This document shows, in pieces, positions 7,696 through 13,780 of a stretch of DNA of 13,780 nucleotides (positions are counted from its first letter, which is position 1; each line of letters opens with the position of its first letter). The DNA comes from Podochytrium sp. JEL0797 (taxonomy: Eukaryota; Chytridiomycota; Chytridiomycetes; Chytridiales; Chytriomycetaceae), in contig JADGJG010000709.1 of NCBI GenBank assembly GCA_027596195.1, forward strand, positions 1-13,780, read 5' to 3'. Position numbers and translations under genes: made by a program. The notes beneath the pieces are model-generated. The model was not told the DNA's origin. It did no database searches and saw only the letters and a list, made by a program, of their open reading frames with translations.

Positions 7696-10270
7696 TCAAT
7701 TCCCCACTCGCCTCCTTCTCCCCCCACCCCCAACCAAAACAGGAAACCAATACCCCCACTCATTCCCAAAATGCGTCTCCAACCTCCCCACAGCACCCAC
7801 CTCCTCCTCCCACTGCTCCCCATCCCCTTCCCCCTTCTCCTCCAAAAACGCTCTCGCCTCCCTCGCAACACTACACACTGCTTCGAAATCGGCGCGGAAC
7901 GCGTTGGGGGTGGGGTATACACCCTGATGCACGCGTTCTGATATCGAGGAGAGGTTGAATAACGTGGCGACACAACTCGTCCGCGCGCATTCGTACCCGG
8001 ATGTAAACGGTGCAGCATGGTGGTGGTTCAAGAGTGCGTTGATGATATACGTTACGGCCGCGTGGTCTTGTTTCGAGAGACGTTGTGTTGAGGAGTTGGG
8101 GTGGAGTTGGGGTGGGAAGGGTGTGGAGGGGGTGAATGTAGAGAGGTGGGGGTTTGCGAACAGGGGTGGTGGTTGGGTGGATGGGGAAGGAAGGGTTCGG
8201 GTTTTGGGCACGGCAGGGACGTTGTCGAGTGTGTTCGGGATGGTCATGTGTGTGATGAGGGTGGGTTCCATGGCAACAAGCGTCGATGGGGTCGGCGTGG
8301 GTGTGTGAGAAACAGCTGATGCTGTAACTGTGGTAGCGGTCATAGCAGGTTTGCGCTTCTTCAAGCTGGAAGAAGGTTTGAGCACAAACATTCCGTCTTT
8401 CTCGTCTTCCGCCGCGAAGGTACGCGACATTGCCAGGGGTGGTGGCACCGGAGACGAACACCCAGACAACAACTGCAACAACCCCGCCGCATCTTGCACC
8501 TCCTTCTCCGTATCCATCTCCATCGCCATCAACCCAGCCGCCGCCGGAGTCCCACAACGAGGAGTCACAGACCTCGACACAGAAACTGCAGCATCTCCTC
8601 CCGCTATCGTACGTCTCCGCTTTCTATTCCGTTCCCCACCAACCCCACCTTCCTTCTTCACCTCCGCATAATCTGCATCCCGCAAAGAATCCTCACCCAC
8701 CACCACCGCCCCCGTATCACCCAAACCAACAACACCCCCCCTCCTCCGTCTCTTTCCCTCCACCACCTCCGCCGGGAAGAAATACGCCCACTCATTCCCA
8801 AAATACGTCTCCAACTTCCCCACCGCGCTCAAAACCTCTTCCTCATCCCCCTCCCCATCCTCCCCCGCCGCAACCACCGTCGCAACAACACCACCACCAC
8901 GACAAGCCGCCACAAACCCTTCAAAATCCCGACGAACCTGCACATGAGAAGTATACCCTCCCCCCTCAAACAACTCCCACATGCGCGACAAATTGAACCT
9001 GCGCGGTGGCCCTGTTTGAACCACATCCGTGACAGTCGAATGTGAAGAGACCGGGGTCGAAGTTCCACTCATTCTCGCGGGGGTGGATCCACCAGAGGAA
9101 GACGAAGGGTCCATGAAGAGGGTGGCTGACTGATGATGTAAGAGCGCGTTCAGGATATACGACACGTTGCGGTACGTGACTTTTGTAAATGGTGGGTCTG
9201 CAGGGTGATGCGCCGTTGGAAGAAGGGGATGGGTATCATCGCAATTGGGTATCGTCGCGGAAGCAGCAGCAGCAGGAGCAGCAATGGTGGAATCAGTGGA
9301 ACACGAAGGAGATGGATCGGAAAATTCGGTACCCATGACGGGCATGGAGAAGGCGGGAGCGAGTAGTGGTGGGAGAGGTTTGGTTTGTCTTTTGATCGGA
9401 GACGTGGACGAGAGGACGATTTTCGCAGGGTTCGGAGCTTTGGGGGTGCGTTTTGGGCGGGTGACATTTTCGATTTGGTGGTGAGGAATAACAGGGGAAC
9501 GCATGGAAGCAACGATGGTGGTGCTGTCGGAGGAAGTGGAGTAGGAGGTTGCGTTTGAATCCAGACGCTTGGTTCGGGTGCGGGTGGTTGGACGGGTATA
9601 AGGGGCTGTTGCTGACGACTGCGATTGGGATGATAATTCGGTTGCAGAGTCTGCGGTTTCGGGGTATACGGTAGGAGAGGGTTTACGGGGCTTCGGCTTT
9701 GGATTTGTGGTGGAAGTGGAAGAGGTGCGGGAGTTGGAATTGGGAGGTTTTTTGAGGCGCGAAACTGTGGCGAGTTGGACCTCATGGATTCCGTGTGGTT
9801 TGAAAGGAGTGAGGAGGTGTTGTTGATCTCGGATCAAGTTGTTGTGAAGCAAGGCCGGGTTGTTTCTTTTCGCCTGGAAGGATTTGGGGGTTTCTTCCAG
9901 AACAGCCTTGCACAGAACCTGCACGACATCGTGTCTGTGGTGAAGCAGGTTGAAGAGAGCCGTGAGGGTTTCCTTGTTTGAAATGCTTTGCGATTGTAAG
10001 AAACTACAACGAAGTACTGGTTGGTTACCTCTCCTTCGAGAACTCGCTAAAGATGTCCACTAGACGGGTATAGACGCCCTTCTCCTTCACCAGAAGTGTC
10101 TTGATGCTGTTGGCCACGGTGACCATGTCCTTGGCTTGCGCGATTCGGTAACCAAACGACCTTCGCAGAAGAACAAGGCCAGATCCCACGGAAACCATCT
10201 CGCGAACATGGGCTACAACACACGAGAACCGTGTGCCCGGCGTGGAGTGAGGGTGCGTCCCAGCCTGCAT
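7696..10270 (-). CDS. Nuclear-type protein: PAH-like domain plus two divergent bromodomain-like modules
   Basis: Two coding exons on the - strand, 10270-10029 and 9985-7696, give 843 aa. A 43-nt intron (GTAACC...AAAG) splits Ser81. Residues 46-115 fit the Sin3 PAH four-helix pattern: AKDMVTVANSIKTLL, YTRLVDIFSEFSKE, then a helix LTALFNLLHHRHDVVQVLCKAV. A long disordered Ser/Thr/Pro-rich region follows. Residues about 349-485 and 723-829 are two related modules. Each has a first helix (YI.NALL.H..A..F), a segment FNLS.I......GVYP/GYTS resembling the bromodomain MDLxTI..KL..G.Y, then F.-D-F, and an ending LET.FGNEW.Y.FP. The usual acetyl-lysine-binding Asn is not at the expected place. Basic clusters (KRRRR 492-496, RKRRR, LKKRK, a terminal RRRR) suggest a nuclear location. 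A co-repressor or chromatin role is likely but unproven. The start is uncertain: an in-frame ATG at 10198 is an alternative. Confidence 0.7.
7741..8061 (-). repeat. Bromodomain-like module 2 of the PAH protein
   Basis: Residues about 723-829. The module starts with VTYIINALLNHHHAAPF, continues through FNLSSISERVHQGVYPTP and F-x-x-D-F, and ends GRLETHFGNEWGYWFP. It shares its order of motifs and its last motif with module 1, so the two look like an internal duplication. The spacing from helix 1 to the G.Y motif is close to a normal bromodomain. Confidence 0.5.
8773..9183 (-). repeat. Bromodomain-like module 1 of the PAH protein
   Basis: Residues about 349-485. It has VTYRNVSYILNALLHHQ at the start, a Ser/Gly/Thr-rich insertion of about 35 residues in the loop, then FNLSRMWELFEGGGYTS, RRDFEGFVAACR, an acidic insertion, and GKLETYFGNEWAYFFP at the end. 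It differs from module 2 mainly by these two insertions, which lie in loop positions of the bromodomain fold. Confidence 0.5.
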
Positions 10271-10293
10271 CGAGTGCTGATATGGGGGGAGAT

Positions 10294-10434
10294 CTGTGAG
10301 ATTGGAAAGAAATTTTGTCGACCAAGAAACTGTCGAGACTCGATCCAAGTCACTCCCGTGCCACCCAACTGCCACTCACCCTATCGATCAGAATAAACGA
10401 GAAGGAATCTCTGTATCTCAATTTACATTTTATA
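10294..10434 (-). promoter_or_regulatory. Core promoter, 5' leader and leader intron of the PAH protein gene
   Basis: TATAAAA on the - strand at 10434-10428 is followed by a leader without a usable ATG (the only one is ATG-TAA). A strong donor GTGAGT at 10379 and an acceptor TCACAG ending at 10294 define a probable 86-nt intron in the 5' UTR. The ATG at 10270 lies 24 bases into the next exon. Confidence 0.5.
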
Positions 10435-10989
10435 ACCACCGCAGGGTCGAAATTTACCTCGAAACTAAAAAAGTCTCGTTGAATCAGACGCTCCCAAAGA
10501 CCTCCCCCCCTTCAAAGGAGTTGCCGTAACCGTGCGTGAGTTATTCGGTTGCCTCTTCGCGTTCATGTCTTCCCTTACAGTGTTACTCATGAGGAAATGA
10601 ACAAGCGTCACAATATTTTCCCCTCAGATCTGCATACCTTATTTTGACATATCAGGCATATACTCAACGCCTGCACGGCTTAGCAAGTGGGCGACACCAG
10701 GTCGACCGTGTGGTTCTCCTTTTTTCCGTGCCTACAAGGCGCCATCTTTCTGGATGGCACGGTCGCCTGCAATCCGGCACTTCGAAAGCACGGGTTGAAC
10801 GGTGGACCACGGTCAAATTTTCAAATTGCCGCATGGACATGAATTTCCGATGCAATTTCCGCAGGGGGAGTCGTTTGGGCGGAGAATACTGGGAGAAATT
10901 TGCAGAAATTTGCCTTCACAACTGCGCTCTTGAGTCAGAGGGATACGCGATGCTTCATTGATATGGTCACGGCTGATAATCCGCAAACT
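10435..10989. other. Intergenic region upstream of the PAH protein gene
   Basis: It holds the upstream region of the PAH gene and the 3' flank of the receptor gene, both - strand. Open frames here on the + strand (for example 10644-10961) are short and lack protein-like character or domain marks. A short direct repeat 'gaaatttgc' occurs twice near 10891-10912. Nothing else is recognised. Confidence 0.4.
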
Positions 10990-12116
10990 TTAATGCTTAA
11001 TATTCATGACCGCATTTCGAAAATCCCTTCGACAAAAAAGAACAACGAAAGGAGTCACCAGAGAATCCATCACTGCCGCCACACGTCCAATACAATTCCA
11101 CATCACGTAATCGACGCCGCCATACCCGATCTGACTCCACTCCACCACTTTCAATTGCATAAAATACAGCACAATGGGTGCCTGGCAAACCCCCAAGCAC
11201 ACAATCATGACCACCGAGTTGAGGAGAATATTGCGAGTTGCCTTGGCTCGGGTGAATTCGATCTGGTCGCAAGCCATTTGTGGGGAGGCATCCTTTGCGT
11301 GAAGAAAGTCCGCCGAGGTCACCACTGCAGACTCCATACGGGCCGTATCGTTTTCAATCAAGCAAATGACCGCGCCGACATTTTCGCGGAGGTATCGTTT
11401 GGAAATGTTGAACGTGCACACATAGATCCAGACGTTGGCAATCATGAGAACCCAATACCCCCCAATAAGCAACCAAAACCAAGCGTCCGATTCAAAAGCC
11501 GTGTCGGGTGAGTTGTCGCCGGGAAGAATGCCCTCCAGGCTTGGAGCGCGGTAGAAAATGATGAGAACCGCTGTTTGAGCAGTGAGAACCCAAACACCCA
11601 ACGCTGCAAAGAATTTGAAGCAGGTTTTGGAGCAGGTTCCACTAACGAGAAACAATCTCTCCATTGCCAAGGCGAGATTTCCAAAAGTCTGAAACACCTG
11701 GTTGGAATAAAAAAATTGTGAGATGACTCGAGACAGGGCGCCATTGATCCATAAATGCGATTTACCATCACAAATGAAGTAACTATTGCATATACATTAT
11801 TGATGATGAGGGGGGGAACTGATCCCACAAAGTCCTGAATTCCAAGAAGAACCGTGGCAAAACTCCACGAGAAAGAGACCGCGACAAGAGAAAACATGAG
11901 GCAAGAGATGCGATCCACGAGAAGACTCGAGCGTTTATGAACGAGGATTCCGACAATGTAGCCGTTCACGAGAAGGGCCATCACATAAATTGGGTAACAG
12001 ATGTAAAAGTTGGTCGCGTACAACTCTCGGTAGCCTGGAATGCTGGAAATGCTGGGATCGGAAGGGTGTCTGCTCGGATTCACGGCCTTGCTGGTGTTGA
12101 ATATCGGGTCAAACAT
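10990..12116 (-). CDS. Rhodopsin-like (class A) seven-helix receptor
   Basis: Two exons, 12116-11766 and 11697-10990, give 352 aa; the 68-nt intron (GTAAAT...CCAG) is in phase 0 inside helix 3. An NTS sequon lies in the N-terminal tail. Helix 1 contains LLVNGYIVGILVHKR with the family Asn. Helix 3 ends in LALAMERLFLV, where Glu130-Arg131 match the E/DRY position but Tyr is Leu. Helix 6 holds CLGVCQAP (288-291), a variant of CWxP. Helix 7 has DSLVTPFVVLF, with the Pro of NPxxY but Thr for Asn and Val for Tyr, followed by FCRRDFRNAV as helix 8. There is no Lys in helix 7, so it is not a retinal-binding opsin. It probably senses an external ligand at the plasma membrane and couples to a G protein; the ligand is unknown. 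The frame is closed upstream by a TAA before the ATG at 12116. Confidence 0.78.
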
Positions 12117-12647
12117 GGGTATTGCGGGACTTTTTTGTTCCACGATTCCATTTGGTGGGAACGCCCAGGAAGATTATGTAAACTCGTCTCCGAAATTGAA
12201 TTGCAAGCTGGTTAAAGAAACAACCTCTCTCTCTGTTTCATTTATTTCCGCACTAATAACATAGACTTTTGATACGCGTAAAAAATAAACGGGTGGCTCC
12301 CATTCCTTATCCATATCATTGGCAGTTCAGAGCTGAGATCAGTCAAACGAGAAGGTGGTTTTCGTTTTTGAACCTCGAATCGACGATAAGCGCTCCGCTT
12401 TCGCTTCCCGGAGTTTGCGTCCCTTTCACTGTCGGTGCCCCTCTGATTTAAATCGAACTTATCCATTGAAAATTTCATCGACGTGAACAATTGAACTCCG
12501 TTTCGGGCTTCATCGGGCTGTCCAAGCACTAACGAGACTAAAACAGTTGAACCTGCCCAGACGAGAGAATGTGCCACACAAATGGCATATATAAACTCAA
12601 ACCAAGTCAATCTTTCCTCCCCATCTCACCCAAAACATCTTCCAATC
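12117..12647. promoter_or_regulatory. Divergent intergenic promoter region with TATA box
   Basis: This region separates the receptor (- strand) from the UNC93-like gene (+ strand). TATATAAA at 12588-12595 lies about 53 bp before the ATG at 12648 and is the likely core promoter of the transporter. A 122-codon open frame on the - strand (12610-12242) starts with TTG, overlaps this TATA box and shows no domain, so I do not count it as a gene. No clear TATA box is seen for the receptor. Confidence 0.5.
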
Positions 12648-13780
12648 ATGGGATTCATGGACAACCTCAACCAAGCTCGTACCCAAGTGTACGTCATCTC
12701 CTTCGTGTGCTTCCTGTGCCCGGGAATGTTCAACGCCTTGAACTCCCTGCCCACGGCTGGACCTTCTGCCCAGCAAATCAAGGACCAGCAGAATGCGGCC
12801 CTTTACCTCTGCTTCACAATCGTCGGCCTCCTCGCCGGTGGTCTCAACAACATTGTCGGACCCCGTATCCTCGCTGCCATCGGTGGTTCCTCATACGCCG
12901 TCTACGCTGGTGCCCAATACAACGTCTACAAATCCACCAACAACGGAGACCCCACCGTCGAACCACCCGCCTCTGCCAACGCCTTCTCTGTTGCCACCGG
13001 TGCTCTTGTCGGTATCGGAGCCGGTATGCTCTGGGCCGCTCAGGGCCAGATTTGCTTGACCTACCCCACTGAAGGCCAAAAGGGAACTTTCTACGCCATT
13101 TTCTGGGTCATTTTCAACTTGGGTGCTGTGCTTGGAAACACTATTGGAACCATCCTTGCCTGGCCCGCCGGTGCTGAAGGTTACGCTATCGGAGATGCCA
13201 TGTACCTCGTTTTCATCACTCTCATGGCCTCCGGTTGTTTCGTTGCCGTCCTAATTCGCCCACCCGGTACCATTATCCGTGAGGACCAGACCCAAGTCGA
13301 AACTCCAGTTACCAACGTTCTCCGTGAATTCATTGAGGTGCTCAAGCTTTTCACCAACCCCATGATGCTCACCATCGTAAGTTTAAATTTCGCACTCAAA
13401 ATTCAAACCCTTATCGTGATTACTAACCATGATATTCCAATCAACAGCTCATCCCCTGCATGGCCTCCAACTGGTTCTACACCTACCAATTCGGACCCTT
13501 CGGAAACTTCTTCTCTGGCCGCACCAACGGACTCAAAGCCGTCTTCTACTGGCTCGCTCAAGCCGTCGGCGCTTGGTTCCTCGGAAACTGGCTCCTCGAC
13601 AACCCGCGTTTCCCTCGCACCACCCGTGCCTGGTACGGATGTTACATTTGCTCGGCGACTTGCATTCTCTTCTTTGGTGGAGGTGCTTGGTTCGAGTACA
13701 CTGCATCTGCTCCTGGATTCCAGATGATCGATGCTGCTGAGAACACCAAGGAATTCATTGGACCCTTCTTGCTCTACTTC
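12648..13780 (+). CDS. UNC93-like major facilitator family membrane transporter (partial)
   Basis: Two exons are visible: 12648-13376 and 13448 to the window end, which cuts the gene (354 residues seen). The 71-nt intron has donor GTAAGT, a branch point ACTAAC and acceptor ACAG, in phase 0. The start at 12648 (aatcATGGG) is preferred over the upstream ATG at 12582, which overlaps the TATA box. The N-terminal part shows the UNC93 pattern: FLCPGMFNALNSL in helix 1, then helices with GPRILAAIGG, and the conserved GAGMLWAAQGQICLTYP at 123-140. GTFYAIFWVIFNLGAVLGN follows. Exon 2 continues with MASNWFYTYQFGPFGN and RTNGLKAVFYWLAQAVGAW, matching fungal UNC93-like (DUF895) proteins. Members usually have 11 or 12 helices and about 450-500 residues, so roughly a quarter is missing here. 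Its codon use is biased to C-ending codons, suggesting good expression. Substrate unknown. Confidence 0.88.

Noticed and set aside
8430..9045. Long + strand open frames (183 and 188 codons) rich in Pro, His and Arg
   Set aside because: They lie antisense to the 843-aa gene and arise from its biased codon use; the - strand frame has domains, repeats and a consistent splice junction.
10644..10961. 105-codon + strand frame
   Set aside because: No domain, signal peptide or coding-like pattern; it lies in the spacer between two - strand genes.
10990..12116. Opsin assignment for the receptor
   Set aside because: Helix 7 has no lysine for retinal attachment.
12242..12610. 122-codon - strand frame in the divergent promoter
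   Set aside because: It has no ATG start, covers the TATA box of the transporter gene and shows no domain or plausible composition after residue 35.
1..13780. tRNA or other RNA genes, CRISPR arrays, transposons
   Set aside because: No tRNA-type folds, regularly spaced repeats, transposase frames or terminal repeats were seen by eye on either strand.

Overview
The window reads as nuclear DNA of a fungus. Protein genes are split by short introns (43 to 179 nt) with GTRAGT-type donors. Recognisable products are a DUF2470/DUF4499 membrane protein, a Sin3-PAH-like nuclear protein, an UNC93-like transporter and several seven-helix proteins. A rhodopsin-like receptor and a lineage-specific seven-helix family would fit an early-diverging fungus such as a chytrid. 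The lineage is an inference; the sequence contains no taxonomic marker.

Left part (about 100-4770): a direct tandem array of one seven-helix gene family on the + strand. It holds a 3' relic (101-226), a deletion-damaged copy (948-1616) and two intact three-exon copies (2275-3304, 304 aa; 3724-4769, 306 aa). The gaps between copies carry repeated blocks that may be decayed pieces of a convergent companion gene.

Middle part (4846-7401): a short antisense relic of the C-terminal membrane domain of the next gene, then the intact four-exon DUF2470/DUF4499 gene on the - strand (279 aa). A gene-poor stretch follows, then a 78-aa secreted Ala/Pro-, His-, Cys- and Trp-containing protein on the + strand.

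Right part (7696-13780): on the - strand, an 843-aa nuclear-type protein with an N-terminal PAH-like helix bundle and two divergent bromodomain-like modules, apparently with an intron in its 5' UTR. Next, also on the - strand, is a two-exon rhodopsin-like receptor (352 aa). Divergent from it across about 530 bp is an UNC93-like transporter on the + strand, cut by the window edge.

The genes do not look like one pathway. The recurring theme is membrane and sensory proteins plus one chromatin-type protein. The most notable content is the receptor-like tandem array with visible birth and decay, the unusual PAH/bromodomain-like protein, the rhodopsin-like receptor and the small secreted protein. 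I see no RNA gene, CRISPR array or transposon.
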